From contig CM045751.1 in assembly GCA_024760905.1 (NCBI GenBank), forward strand, positions 12,232,501 through 12,296,500: a DNA stretch of 64,000 nt, read 5' to 3'. Shown here in pieces: positions 45,020-56,846 of this stretch; positions within the stretch are counted from its first letter, which is position 1; every line of letters starts with the position of its first letter. The translations under genes were made by a program, and so were the position numbers. This stretch comes from Plotosus lineatus. Lineage: Eukaryota > Chordata > Actinopteri > Siluriformes > Plotosidae. Under the pieces are notes generated by a model. That model made no database searches. It saw nothing but the letters and a program-made list of their open reading frames with translations, and had not been told where the DNA came from.

Positions 45020-45056
<37 letters not shown>

Positions 45057-45058
45057 TG

Positions 45059-45098
<40 letters not shown>
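45020..45098. repeat. (GA)n then (GT)n microsatellites
   Basis: (GA)16 at ~45020-45052 followed by (GT)19 at ~45061-45098, both inside the Tigger-like element. Confidence 0.95.
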
Positions 45099-45100
<2 letters not shown>

Positions 45101-45152
45101 GTAAAAATGTTTAATAATGGTTTATTTAATAAATATTTATTTATTTTTTTTT

Positions 45153-45391
45153 TAACAATTCTTTATTGTCAAAGTACTTTTACATACATTGAAATTTGGT
45201 TTGTGCTCTGGGCACCTGTCGCCACCGTGCAGCGCCAGTTATTGCGTTGTTCTATCCTTTTGATGCTGAGCGCCAAGCAGGAAGCAACAACTACCAAATT
45301 TTAACGTCTTATGGTATGACGCGGCCAGATTCGAACTCCGACCTTCCGGAGGATAAAGCGGACGCTCTACCAACTGAGCTAAATCCCTGGT
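45153..45391 (-). repeat. SINE-D with well-preserved tRNA-like head
   Basis: The minus strand begins GGGATTTAGCTCAGTTGGTA and has GAGCGTCCGCTTTATCC and GGTCGGAGTTCGAATCTGG. The A-box and B-box regions and the 70-nt length match a tRNA, but the anticodon stem does not pair well. The body contains GCGCTGCACGGTGGCGACAG and ends in TTGACAATAAAGAATTG. It is nested in the Tigger-like element. Confidence 0.72.
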
Positions 45392-45635
45392 TAATATATT
45401 ATAAAATATGTTAATAAAATGGTTTAATATGTTAATAAAATGTTTAAATGGTTTAATAAATCATTTTCTTATTCATGTTTCATACATATTTCATACAAAA
45501 TTGGTGTCGCGTTATCATTTTTAGCCTTGGAACAAATCACGCGTTTTACATGTAAAATGCACCTCTGCTTACGAAAACTCCAAGTTCCGAAAAAGGCTCT
45601 GGAATGGATTCATTTCATAACTAGAGGGCCGACTG

Positions 45636-46664
45636 TATTAAAAAAAAAAAATCCAAGTATATCGAAAAGACTCGGTATTTACGAGCTATGAAGTGTGACA
45701 ATGTAAACCAGCCTGTTCCAGGTGAATGAAACTTCTTCATGAGGATATTGAATGTCAGCACGACAAAGCGTGTGTGAAGGCAGGATGCAATGTAGGTGCT
45801 TTCCAAGAGTATTCTTCCTCACCAGTCCAGAGGGTAAACTGATCCGCCCTCATAGGTGAACCAACAACTTTCTCGACTTTTCCTCTTCCAGTTTAGCACT
45901 AATTATCTTCTTCTTTTACAGTTATACATTTTATGATTAATTAAGGTTCATTATACTAAAAAAACTAAAGATAAAAGTATTCATCAAATACCTTTCCTTT
46001 TATGAAAAAAAAACACATTGAGAATTACATAATACTTAACTACTATTCAAATGACTGCACAGGACAAAGTGGAAAAGTACAAAATTAACTTTTTTTAAAC
46101 TCAGAAAAATGTAGAATCCAATAAACAATCAATGGGGTGAAGATTTAACAGTCATTGGAGTTACTGTATTGCAATTAATATTGCTCTGTAGATGTTTCAG
46201 AACCTTCAGTGTAACTATTAAAATATATATTAAAAAAAATCATATATTCACTAATTAAATACTTCATCCTAAAATGGAGTTTTGGCAGAGGTTTTATAAT
46301 TGTCAGTGTTTGTGCGTTTATTTATCCGATTATCTGTTAGCAAAATTCTGAGCACACCTGGGCACAGATTTTAACCCAACTTGGTGGGAACTAGTCCCAG
46401 AAATTACTTGATTTTGGAATGTCCAGGTCAAAGCTCAAGGTCAAAGCAAGGTCACAATATTTTGAAAATAGACCACCAGGTATGAACTTTCAAATAAAAA
46501 AGTTCAAGTTACCTTTGACGATGGATTAAAAATACTCATATAGGGCCTGTTCATGGCATTATCGGTAGATTGGAGGAAGCACATTACATTTTTTTATTTA
46601 TGTGTTTTTAACAAGTTTAGTTATTTAACTTTTGATGTTAATTTGGCTACTGTGTAGAAAAATA
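45636..46664. other. intron 1-2, mostly unrecognised
   Basis: At 46280-46520 there is GTTAGCAAAATTCTGAGCAC followed by CCCAACTTGGTGGGAACTAG. This wording resembles a widespread fish LINE 3' region, but no coding part is present. The rest is A/T-rich. Confidence 0.4.
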
Positions 46665-47133
46665 CAGTGATCCCTCACTTTTTGCGGTGAATGGGGGCCA
46701 AGACCCTCCGCAACCACCGAATTTCCGCGAAGTAGGATCGACCAACCTGACTGGCATAGACATACATGTATATGTGCATATAATATCAATAAATACATAT
46801 CAAACGCTATAAATGCTTATAATAACAATTAAACATTCAAAAATAATGCATAAAATATAAATAAAATATAAATACACACGCATACAAACGCGCGCGCACT
46901 GAGATGCGCGCCTCACATAAAAATGTAAGTAGTTTTGTTGGGGGGTTTTGGGTTGTTTTTTGTTTTTGTTTGTTTGGGGTTTCTTTTTACATAATTGGTT
47001 TTGTTTTGCGGCATATTCCTTAACTATTCCCCCGATCTTTCCTTAATTTCCTTTTTTTAAAAATTTTTCTATGAATATTTTTGAAAAACCAGCAATATAC
47101 TGAATCCGCAAAAACTGAAGCGAGGGATCACTG
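46665..47133 (+). mobile_element. T1-family element, complete (469 bp)
   Basis: The left end is CAGTGATCCCTCACTTTTTG and the right end from the minus strand is CAGTGATCCCTCGCTTCAGT, flanked by TA on both sides. It is the best reference copy for the family. It has no coding capacity. Confidence 0.88.
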
Positions 47134-47847
47134 TATTCCATTTCGGTGTGACTACAGTATCTGCTTCATGTCGGGCTACACCACTAACAGTATAACAGCA
47201 GGCTTACAAGTAATTTATTTATTTTCTACGCGACCCACACACACACACACACACACACACCGAAACCAAAGAACAGTTGTAAGCTGCTCTAGAGTTCAAT
47301 CTAAGAAGAAATGAATCGCTATAGCATTTTGAAACAAAATTTACACCAGACACAAATGAGTAATACATGGCAATCTTAATTTTCTTAAGATTAAAAAAAC
47401 TCCTGAGGAAGGACTCGTAAACTGTAAAGACAAGATCTGGTGTATATTTATAGTCCAGCTGCAATCGTGTAGGACATGCTGAGCGTAGCCTTGAGTCTGT
47501 GGATACTGTGTTTCCGCTGCTATTTGTCTGAGAGAGGAGATATCTAATCAGTAACGTTGAGGACAACAGGGAGAGTTCGTGAGAACGGTGTACGCTACAG
47601 TTACACACTGCTGTGATGCATTCTCGTCTGTTATTACTCAACGTACAGTATGACTCATATAAGGGTTACATCTTCCTCACGCCCTATTTTACTAAGAGGG
47701 ATGATAGCACTTAACAAGTGATGATGCAAATGAGGTCATTCAGGGTTGCAAGCTTTACTTAATCTGGCAGGAAGGATGGCAGTGGGAACTCTTTGCACCT
47801 TATCCATCATACCAAAACATATTCAATATTGATTTATATTATTAGTA

Positions 47848-47849
47848 TT

Positions 47850-47899
<50 letters not shown>
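47848..47899. repeat. (ATC)17 microsatellite
   Basis: Perfect ATC repeat. Confidence 0.95.
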
Positions 47900-47914
47900 T
47901 CGGATTCACTCTCA

Positions 47915-48335
47915 CACATTGGGAACATCCAGTCAGCCTACCGTGCATGCTTTTGGACTGTGGGAGGAAACCAGATTTATCCAACAATCCATTTTTTGTG
48001 GAGCCAATCCCTTCTGACTTCAAGTGAGAAATGAGCTTACACTCTAAACAGGTCACACCAGTTTACTCTGGGACTAAATCACATAAATAACCATTCACAC
48101 ATGCATTCACAATATGTGGGGAATTTAGGGTGTCCAGTTGATCTGGTATGCTTTTCTTTGGACTGTAGGGGGACACCAGAGTATCCAGAGGAAACATGTA
48201 CAGCCACAGGCCATGCAAACATGTAAATCATACAAAAAAAAACAAAACAAAAACAAAAAAAAAACCTTTGGGCAGGATTCAAACCATGAACCTCCTCACT
48301 GTGAGGTGATATTGATAACTACTGGGCCACCATAC
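47915..48335 (-). repeat. SINE-B fragments (minus), two pieces
   Basis: GCTTTTGGACTGTGGGAGGA and TTCTTTGGACTGTAGGGGGA are both the reverse of the SINE-B core, suggesting two adjoining copies. A decayed head complement (CAAACCATGAACCTCCTCAC) lies near 48280. Confidence 0.6.
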
Positions 48336-48674
48336 TCAGACTCCTGTTGGCTCGGCATAGTGGTGTCATTTTACACTTTTTCATGAGTGAATAAGTTGAG
48401 TAATTACTTTGGAATTTGTTTTATTATTTGTAGTTTTACTTAAATAGAAATGCTTACAGCGACTATGAAACAAGAGATGCTGATTTCATGGATTTCATAT
48501 TTACTCAGCATTAACTGTAACCACAAATAACCATGAGTTGTTTATGAGTATATTCATTCAATCATTCTGTGGCGCCTTGCAACTACCAGACAATCAACAA
48601 AATATTCATTTTGAGAAAAAAAAAGATGAGTTTTTGTTTTTCTAAAATTATATTTGAATTAAAAAAGAATAAAT

Positions 48675-49007
48675 GGGCAGCGGTGGCCCGGTGGTAAGGT
48701 GCTGGATTGCCAATCCTGAGGTTGCGAGTTCAAGCCCCACTGTCAACAGTTGGCACTGCTGCCCCCCCAGTACGGCTAACTGGGTTATCAAAGGCTGGCC
48801 ATGTCTCTCACTGTCTGTGGTGTGAGGCCGTAAAAGAGCCAATGCTGACTTTCGACAAAAGTAGCTGCATAGCCATCAGAGTGTTTCTGCCGTGCTATGG
48901 CCTGTCGAGTTGTCCAGGGTGTACTCTGCCCTTACCCAGAGTTGGCTGAGATGGGAATCAGGTGTAACCCTAATTAAGATTAAGCAGCTCAGAAACTGAA
49001 TGCATGA
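48675..49007 (+). repeat. SINE-A copy, L2-like tail
   Basis: GGGCAGCGGTGGCCCGGTGG, B box GAGTTCAAGCCCC, core TGGGTTATCAAAGGCTGGCC, tail AACCCTAATTAAGATTAAGC. Confidence 0.86.
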
Positions 49008-49389
49008 ATGTATATTTGTCCCCATCTGGGATTTTCATAGCAAATCAATAGCGCCCACAGAAACACGGAAATATTTCCGTGTATGAAGCAGATAACCACA
49101 ATTATCATTTTCAAACTAGTCGTTCAGACGTAATTTTTTTAAAATTCGAATTCCATGCAGATATTAATTTAATACACCACAGTGAGCATTTAGCCGTCAT
49201 TTTCCTCAACATCAGATGATGTTTAGTAAAGTTCCCATTGGGAACCTTCTGAGACACTTGCCTCATCACTACCCAGCACATTGTCAGACTGACCAATGCC
49301 CTGTCTCGGACTTGGGCTTGAGGATTAAAGGGTTGCTATGATGCCCAAGGTCTACAATAGTTCACTGGACAAGTGTTTTTTTTCTGATT

Positions 49390-49660
49390 CTTGCACAGTA
49401 CCACAGAATTAATCCTCTTTTGGGTCACAGGAAATCTGGAGCCAGTCTCAGTTGACTCTGGGAGACGGTGGAATACGTCCTGAACAGTTTTGCAGTCAAC
49501 TGCAGGAACAGAATGCACATACGGTATACCCATTCACGCTCACATTGCCAAGTAGGGGCAATTTGGAATAGCCATTAGCTAACACACATTTCTTTGGACT
49601 CGGGGAAGAAACCAGAGCATCTGTAAGAATCCCACGCAGGCACAAGGAAAACGTGTTGAT
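49390..49660 (-). repeat. SINE-B copy (minus)
   Basis: Tail complement CAGTTGACTCTGGGAGACGG and core complement TTTCTTTGGACTCGGGGAAG with CCACGCAGGCACAAGGA. Confidence 0.6.
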
Positions 49661-49951
49661 CAGCCAGAACCTTGGGATTTTCCCCCAGTTTCTATCCTTA
49701 ATATCAGGCATATCCAATTCCCACACAGCGGATGTTGCCTTCCCTATCACAGGAGGGGTATATGCATGCACAGGCCCCCTTCGGGACATGTGGTCCTTTC
49801 ACCCGCGTCTGAAAAAACTGCTATGCATGCATACCTGGGGACACCCTATGACAGTTGCAAGGAAAGTGCTTATATTTTCATGACTGGCCGGAGATCACTG
49901 TGAATAACAGGGATGTGAGAGCTCAGCTTATTAGCGCCGATAGACTCTTGG

Positions 49952-50216
49952 TCCCCCCCTCCAGTGCAGAAAACCGGATTATATAAGGCCAGCCATGTTT
50001 CTCATTGTTTTTTGGTAAAAGGCATGTAAAAGAACCATTGCTATCATTCAAAAAGAACAGGCCATTAGTTTACTGTCAGCATGTTCCTGCCCTGCAATGG
50101 CCTGGTGAGCTGTGCAAAGTGTACTTTGGCCTCACCCAGAGTCAGCTAAGATGGGCGACAGCCTCCCCGTGACCCTAATTAGGATTAAAAAGTTTCAGAA
50201 AATGAATGAATGAATG
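49952..50216 (+). repeat. SINE-A copy, 5' truncated
   Basis: It starts in the C-rich part (CCCCCCTCCAGTGCAGAAAA) and proceeds through core and L2-like tail to AATGAATGAATGA. A trinucleotide array follows. Confidence 0.8.
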
Positions 50217-50257
50217 ACTCCTGGATGGCAGCAGCATCCACCTGGAGGCATTGGTAG

Positions 50258-50267
50258 CGTCGTCGTC

Positions 50268-50298
<31 letters not shown>

Positions 50299-50354
50299 TA
50301 GTAGTGGTAGTAGTAGTGGTAGTTTTAGTGGTAGTAGTAGTGGTAGTGGTAGTG

Positions 50355-50425
<71 letters not shown>
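50258..50425. repeat. (GTA)n trinucleotide array
   Basis: About 56 units of GTA with GTG variants. It yields artefactual poly-Val, poly-Leu and poly-Thr frames. Confidence 0.95.
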
Positions 50426-50426
<1 letters not shown>

Positions 50427-50439
50427 TGCCCACCTCCCA

Positions 50440-50700
50440 GAAAAGAAGGCCCTGGATTCAAGTCCTGGGATTGGTTGTTTTATGCAGGGTTTGCATGTTC
50501 TCCAAATGTTTGCATGGGTTTCTTCTGGGTATTTCAATTTCTCCCACAGTCCAAAGACATGCACATTAGGCTAACTGGCTGTTGCATATTGACACTAGAT
50601 GTGGGTGTGAAAGACTGTGTATGTGTTGGGCCTGCAATGGTCTGTTGGTTAGCCTGTTCAGGGTGTACTCAAAATTTTCCCAGTATTGTCTGATAGGCTT
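50440..50700 (+). repeat. SINE-B copy
   Basis: B-box-like GGATTCAAGTCCTGGG, core GGGTTTCTTCTGGGTATTTC, CCCACAGTCCAAAGACATGC, and a decayed L2-like tail. Confidence 0.7.
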
Positions 50701-51248
50701 AGGCTTTCTGGCAATCCTGTTAGGATAAACACTTGTTGGCAAGATTATTACTTGAAAGCCCAGCTGTGGGCGGTGGTTTGGGATTCAAAGTAGACCTGCG
50801 GTTATGCTTGTACTAATCCCTTTATTTCCTTGAAGTAACTCTTTTTCTTTAATATTCCAGGTTATTGTTTATTGCTGTTCTGAATAGGGACTCCATCTGT
50901 GTCCAAAGGCAGAATATTATTCTGTGTGTAATTAGATGATGCATGTAGTTAATCATCTGGGGTGAAAGTAAAGGCACCAATTTCCCCCCAGAGAACTGCT
51001 GATGGCTGCCTTTTCTTTCATGACACCACTTATTCGGAAGCCCAGAGCTTAACTCGGTGTGTCAGTGTGTGCTAACACGTCACAAATGAACAACTAGAGC
51101 AGATCTGTAGCCCGACTTACGAACTGTTTTGTCCTGCACTTGCCCCGGAGCGCAATTTAAAATCTGTCTGTGATTTTGGTATTAGTGCAAGCATGTCCTG
51201 TTTCAGTGAGATGATGTCATCAGGTGGTGTAGTTAAAGAGATACTCAC

Positions 51249-51400
51249 CAGCTTCTCTCCAGAGAGCACCTCCAGGAGCTTGATGAGCATGCGTCCATCC
51301 CGGAGGTCCATGTACAGGTCTGTAATGCGGCAGGACACCCGGGCCAGGTGTGAGTTTACCCATTTTGTGAAGGTTTTCTTCTGCACCGCCTCACGCTCAT
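51249..51400 (-). CDS. sptbn1: sptbn1 window exon 1: CH1, N-terminal part (res ~50-100)
   Basis: This 152-nt exon encodes [20 protein letters not shown] through [22 protein letters not shown] is the first actin-binding helix of CH1. The acceptor is catcctgtag and the donor is gtgagt. It begins with the last two bases of the Asp codon, so at least one more coding exon lies upstream. No exon encoding the expected SARLFERSRIKALA was recognised between 51401 and 64000. Confidence 0.97.
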
Positions 51401-51820
51401 CTACAGGATGGGTAAAAATGAGAATGTTAGAAAGACTCCGTATTCTGATGTTTGTTATCTTGGAAATCGTTATCTTCCAAAGGCTGAAGTGAAGTAACTG
51501 TCCATTTAATTTTTTATTTTTTTATTTTAAGCATTGCATTTCTTTTAGGTTTAAAGATTAACTTTACTTCAAGTTCTGAGGCAAGCTCCATCAACTGCAA
51601 TTTTTTTCAATGCTGCATTTTTATGCAAAGCTTGTGATGTGGAACTTCAAGTTTTTGTATCATATACGTGTAACAATGGGATATTACTATCAGTGTTGAA
51701 ATTCTTGGACTTCAGAGTCCCGTCAATATTGCACACAAGAAACAATTCTTGCGCAGAAAGCGAGAAGTATTGCACATAAACAAACATTTGGATAAAATAG
51801 GAAGTAAAAAAATAAAAATA

Positions 51821-52765
51821 CAGGGATCCCTCGCAACTTCGTGCTTCAATTCATGTGGCTTCAGTGCATCATTCATGCAATATATATTTTTTTAAATATT
51901 CATAGAATTAAAACATAAGGAAATTAAGGAAGAATAGGGGGAAATTTAAGTAAAATGCTGTAAAACAAGGCCAATTATGCAAAAAAAAAAAAAAAACCCT
52001 AAACAAACACAAAGCAAAAAAACAACCCAAAACCTCCCATCAAAGCTAGTTACATTTTTGTGAGGTGTGCATCTGAGTGTGCACATCTGTATGTGTGTGT
52101 GTATTTATATTTTATTTAAATGTCTGTCTGTCTTCCTTTCGGCCTTTTCCCTTTTACTCGGGAGTCGCCACAGCGAATCATCTGAGTCGCACGTTTGATT
52201 TGGCAGAGGTTTTTACGTCGGATGCCCTTCCTGTCACAACCCTTATTTAGCAAGGGACAGAAACACGCTGACGACTTTGCAGCTACTCTTTACGACAGTC
52301 AGCAATGGTTCTTTTACATGCCTCTCACCATAGACAGTGACAGACATGGCCCGCCTTTGATAATCCAGTTAGCTGCACTGGGGGGGGCAGTGACAAGCTT
52401 GCGGAGAGTGGGACTCGAACCTCCAACCTTTGGATCAGCGATCCAGTGCCCTATACCACTAGACCACCACTGCCCCAATTATATTTTATTTACATCTTAT
52501 GCATTATAATATGCTTATGCATTACACCAGGCCAAATCAGCCCAAGTCTCGCCATGAAGGCGCCTAAACGACATCCCTGGATGTTAAGGGATAAGTGAAG
52601 TGAAGATAAGCATTTATAGCATTGAATATGTATTTACTGACATTATATACACATATACAGTACATGTATGTATACATCAGTCGGGGGGTTGGGGGGAAGG
52701 GGTGATCCTACTTAGTCACGGGAGGATTTCCGTCCCAATTAACCGCAGAAAGTGAGGGATCCCTG
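51821..52765 (-). mobile_element. T1-family element interrupted by a SINE
   Basis: The plus-strand left end is CAGGGATCCCTCGCAACTTC and the right end from the minus strand is CAGGGATCCCTCACTTTCTG, both flanked by TA. The internal SINE at 52119-52478 splits it. Without the SINE and its duplicated target it is about 570 bp. Confidence 0.86.
52119..52478 (-). repeat. SINE-A copy with LINE-X tail, 14-bp target duplication
   Basis: From the minus strand: GGGGCAGTGGTGGTCTAGTG, the core, then after GTCAGCGTGTTTCTGTCCC a switch to GACGTAAAAACCTCTGCC, TTCGCTGTGGCGACTCCCGA and CCGAAAGGAAG. It is flanked by TTATATTTTATTTA at 52105-52118 and 52479-52492, a perfect 14-bp duplication typical of LINE-mediated insertion. 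Confidence 0.9.
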
Positions 52766-53163
52766 TATATATCAATTAAAGAAATAAAAATATATAAGCT
52801 AAAGAAGTGGAAAATATATGTCGAGCTAGAGAAATACTTAATATAGAATACTTAAAGGAAATTCCGAAGTGGCTGTAGTGAAGAGGTGGTGGTGTTTGCA
52901 TCGACAGTATGTACAGTGAGTGAGCAGGTTGACCGGTATATAAGTAGTTCACTAGCCTGTGGAGTGCGAGTAGAACCTGTCCCTGAAACTTCTGGTGCTA
53001 GTCTATATGTAGCGTCTGTGACTGGGGTGGCTGGGATCGGCAAAGATCTGCTCGGCCTTCCTCCTACAGGACTGTGTGTAGCGGTCCTGGATGGCTGGCA
53101 ACTCAGTCCTGGTGATGAATTGTGGTGACCTAACCACGCTGTGTTGAGTTTTGTGGTCCAGAG

Positions 53164-53489
53164 CAGGGGTCCCCAACCCCAAGTCTGCGGACTGGTACCG
53201 GTCCGTGGCTCATTTGATACCGGTCCCCAAACAAAATCTTTCATGGTGCAAATTATAATTTTTTTAAATGAGATCTTCCGGCTCTTATTTTGAAAAACAG
53301 CTGTTTTTGACATTGCCACAGAAGCACTGAAAGCCCTTCGTCTGTTTCCAACCACATATCTTTGTGAGGCGGGGTTTTCTGCAGTGACAGCCACCAAAAC
53401 AAGACTACGAAGTAGACTCTCACCGGTCCGAGGAAACAGTTTCATACATAAAACTGGTCCCTGGTGCAAAAAAAGGTTGGAGACCACTG
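53164..53489 (+). mobile_element. hAT element (326 bp) with perfect 8-bp target duplication
   Basis: The left end is CAGGGGTCCCCAACCCC and the right end from the minus strand is CAGTGGTCTCCAACCT. GTCCAGAG occurs at 53156-53163 and again at 53490-53497. It contains a transposase C-terminal remnant (53319-53430). Confidence 0.92.
53319..53430 (+). pseudogene. hAT transposase dimerisation-domain remnant
   Basis: The frame reads ALKALRLFPTTYLCEAGFSA then VTATKTRLRSRL. The order TTYLCE-x-GFSA-x-x-x-x-KTR-x-R matches the hAT C-terminal dimerisation domain of ZBED-like transposases. Everything upstream of it is deleted. Confidence 0.8.
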
Positions 53490-53848
53490 GTCCAGAGCAT
53501 TACAACTGCCGTACCAGGTTGTGATGCAGCCAGACAGAATACAGTACTCTCGGTGGGGCATGTAGGGAGGTACCTAACAACCGACTCTACATCAGTGAGA
53601 TGATTACATGACATCAGTAAAGATGATTTAGCCAGTGAATATTGTTTTATACTACATACAACTGATAAAATCCAGTTTTTTTCTAATCGTTTTTATGTAA
53701 AAGGACCTGTCTGCAGCTTACAACAACACATTAATGTGTACAGTACTCTCAGTATTTTGAAAGATTTTGCCCTGTTTATGTTTTGGTCCAGTTTTTTTCT
53801 CTGATTGTAGTCACCTTATGTATTGTAGTTTGTGTATTCATATAAATA

Positions 53849-54629
53849 CAGTGGTACCTCACGTTACAAAAGTCTCACCAAATGAAAAATTCAGGTTCCG
53901 AAAAGCATTTTCCTAAAATTTTTGTCTCTGTATACGAGACAAGTTCACATTACGAAAGCGCCATCTTAAAAATTCAAACGCGTCATTCAAACATTAAAAC
54001 AATGCACGAGCTGCTCTCCCATCAATGACGTTCAAAGATCCCGCTCTGCTGGCCCCCCATTGGCTAACAACTGAGCTGTCGTTCATGTTGCCTTCACTTG
54101 AGCACCATCTTGGACAGGTCCACTTGACGCCATCTTGGACAGGGATCCCATTGGCTAGGAGGGATGACGCAGCTACCTCCCATTGCCTCTTATGGAGCTG
54201 AATCCACCATTATGCTTTTCGTGTAAAGGACAGAGTTACTGTTGTTTTATGCTTTATTTCTTGACTCAGGCTTTTAACCTTCCATAAACATTTGTAAGAT
54301 TATAACTCTGCTAAGAAGACATGGTCAACACACGCGCACACAAACACACACACACACGTGCATGTGATTTCCGGTGTGAGTGAGGAGAACGGGCTCGAGT
54401 GATATCACAAAGGAATACGGCCAAACCTGTCTACCATCGGTACAATATTGAAGCAGAAGGAGGTCTTAAAGGGATGCTTTTATAATCTTTAAAAGGGTTT
54501 AGGGGGTAGTATTGGGAGCCTTGGAACGAATCACACGTTTTACATGTAAAATGCGGTTCATTTTACGAAAAATGCAGGCTACGAAAAAGGCTCTGGAACG
54601 GACTAATTTTGTAAAGTGAGGTACCACTG
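53849..54629 (+). mobile_element. Tigger-like element (781 bp), CAGTGGTACCTC ends
   Basis: The left end is CAGTGGTACCTCACGTTACA and the right end from the minus strand is CAGTGGTACCTCACTTTACA, flanked by TA. It is a sister of 17275-18138 and likewise has two CCATCTTGGACAG motifs, CCCATTGG words and a decayed transposase piece near 54400-54480. Confidence 0.9.
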
Positions 54630-55119
54630 TATGCACATTTCCATGTATTGTCGTGAAGCATCTTCATCATTTTAGGTTTTTTGTGTCCAAGTTTTATATC
54701 CTGGAATTATCTGGCACTCTGTATTTCTTTTTGTTGGAATGTTTTTGCATAATTTGTCTGTTTATTCTGTTTACTCTACTATTGGCTTCTACTTAAATGA
54801 TACCGAGACCTGATTTATTATGTAATATCGCCTGCAGTTTTCAGATTGGAGCCATAATCACGGTACATATCCAAGCAAATAAAACAGCATTAATAACACA
54901 ATTTAATGTACTAATTCCTCTCTGTTTTGAATCAGACCATAATGCATTCCTGTTAGTTGTGTTGGTTTACCAAATGCTATAAATATTATTGATGGACTGG
55001 GTGTGGCTTGAAAAAAAAAAGCATGTTTGTTGCAGAATTTGACCACAAACCCATTTGCAAATATTGATACATCAAACATCCTGCCAACGAGAGAGACCGC
55101 AGTTTAAAAGGATTTGGTC

Positions 55120-55490
55120 ACTGTTTGGGTGGCTCGATGGCATGATGGGAAGAAAGTCCACCTCAAAGCAAGAATTTCCTGGGTTCGGGTCCCTGGCCTG
55201 GTGCTGGCTTTTTATTGTGGTGTTTGTATGCTCTCCCTGTGCTTGCGTGGGTTTCTTCCGGACACTCCAGTTTCCTTCCACAGTCCAAAGAAATGGATTT
55301 TGGGCTAACTGGCTGTTTCAAATTGATCCTAGATGTGAGTGTGAATGGTTGTGTGCATTAGCCTTTTATTGCCTGGAGAGTGTTGTAAGTGTCAGGTGTA
55401 TCTATGCCTTCGCCAAGTGTTGGCTAAAATAGGCTCCAGCCTCACTGTGCCCCTAATAGGAGCAGGTGGTTTGACAAATAAGTAAGAGTG
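55120..55490 (+). repeat. SINE-B copy
   Basis: Head GTGGCTCGATGGCATGATGG with B-box-like GGGTTCGGGTCCC, core GTGGGTTTCTTCCGGACACT and CACAGTCCAAAGAAATGG, and a diverged L2-like tail. Confidence 0.75.
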
Positions 55491-55798
55491 AGTAGTTTCT
55501 CTTGGCTCACAAGACCAAGGTTTGTGAATTTAAAGGTCAAAATTCATACAAAGATAGTGTGAAGCAAAAGCAGGTTACGAGAAACAAATACCTCCTTCAC
55601 ATCCTGCTCTTTCAGGAAATGTAATTTTACACAAAGCTAATTTTATTTGTTTGGCCTGATTGATTTCATGTATCCTCGAAGCAAGGAGTCAAAAATGATA
55701 AATGTCCTGTATTTAAGTTCTTTTTCCTGTTGTGCTAGGAGTAGATCTTGTGTTCCTGAGTGGCGCATCAACAAATTGTGTAGGCTATTTAGTCATGG

Positions 55799-55893
55799 CA
55801 TGGAATGACAGGGAATGACAGGGAAGTGAGCGTATGCTATTTAGTTCCCAATTAGCATACGCTCACTTCCCTGTCATTCCCTGTCATTCCATG
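55799..55893. repeat. perfect hairpin: 41-bp arms, 13-bp loop
   Basis: The left arm 55799-55839 (CATGGAATGACAGGG...GCGTATGCTA) is exactly reverse-complemented at 55853-55893. The spacer is TTTAGTTCCCAAT. The arm contains a tandem GAATGACAGG doublet. I find no matching transposon ends or target duplication and no second copy in the window. Confidence 0.95.
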
Positions 55894-56789
55894 TCCCATG
55901 CCACTCACAGTGATCGCCAGCCAATCATGTGCTTCTGTCAACTCATTTGTTTGAGATAGCGCTTTCCCACCGAATGTGTTAGCCTGCCTCCAAATACCAA
56001 TGCGCAGCAATTCGGAAAGAGGCAGGTGGCTTGCATTGCATGTCATGGAGGGGGCATGCGCATGCTTTTAGCCCTCCCTGAATGGTGGTGGTCATGTGAT
56101 AGGGAAGACAATACATAATGGTGGGAACTGCATTCGACTAAATCAGAGGGGAAATGTCGGGGGTGGGGGGGCAGATCTAACAAGTCAGAAGTTACACATG
56201 AATCAGTGTCATTCCTTGGCATCAGGTGATTTTACCACTTTAGATCGCGCATATAAAACCAGTGGGCAGCCGTCCTGCCACACCTTTGGCCTCATTCTAC
56301 ACTTGCACATCACACAAAGACGAGTTTATTTATAATCCACCCAATTTTCCTGTTATTGCATTCCACATTCCTACATAGACGTAAGCGTCACGTTTGATTG
56401 TTCTCCTCTTTTAACGTCTTTCCTGACGCAACCCTTGACAGGATGATTTCAGGTCCTCTTGACCCCACACTGCAATCCAAACAGAGACAGAACGAGGCAA
56501 CCGGCAGGGTGACAGGGGTCAATAACCGGCAGCCCGGCCCCAAACAATAGAAAAACAGCAAACACAGGAAGCGCACATCTGCCAGAGTGAGCAACAGAGA
56601 ACATGAAACCAAAGAGAGATGACACTTAGGGGTAAAAATAAAACTCAAAATTTAAAAGAAAAAGAAAGAAAGAAAGAAAGAAAGAAAGAAAATATATTAA
56701 ATACAAAAAAATTATAAATATTCTCATCATTCAAATTAATCTTTTAATTTCACTTCATTTCAATATTACTAATATTTATTACAGTTTAG

Positions 56790-56846
<57 letters not shown>

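Larger units (their letters stand above)
44342..45635 (+). mobile_element. Tigger-like element (1,294 bp), CAGTCGGCCCTC ends
   Basis: The left end is CAGTCGGCCCTCTACTTACG and the right end from the minus strand is CAGTCGGCCCTCTAGTTATG, with TA flanks. It has AACATCCCGCCCCGCTGGCC and CCCATTGGCC near 44540, a ~42-bp tandem duplication (GGACCTC-GATCTC-C-AGGAAGCAAGTT) at ~44819-44915, (GA)n and (GT)n tracts, and a later SINE-D insertion. Confidence 0.88.

Noticed and set aside
50185..50693. Poly-Val, poly-Leu and poly-Thr ORFs up to 159 codons
   Set aside because: They arise entirely from the (GTA)n array and its SINE flanks.
52852..53487. 211-codon minus-strand ORF
   Set aside because: It runs across a hAT element and unrelated flanks in the wrong strand for the hAT remnant, and has no domain.
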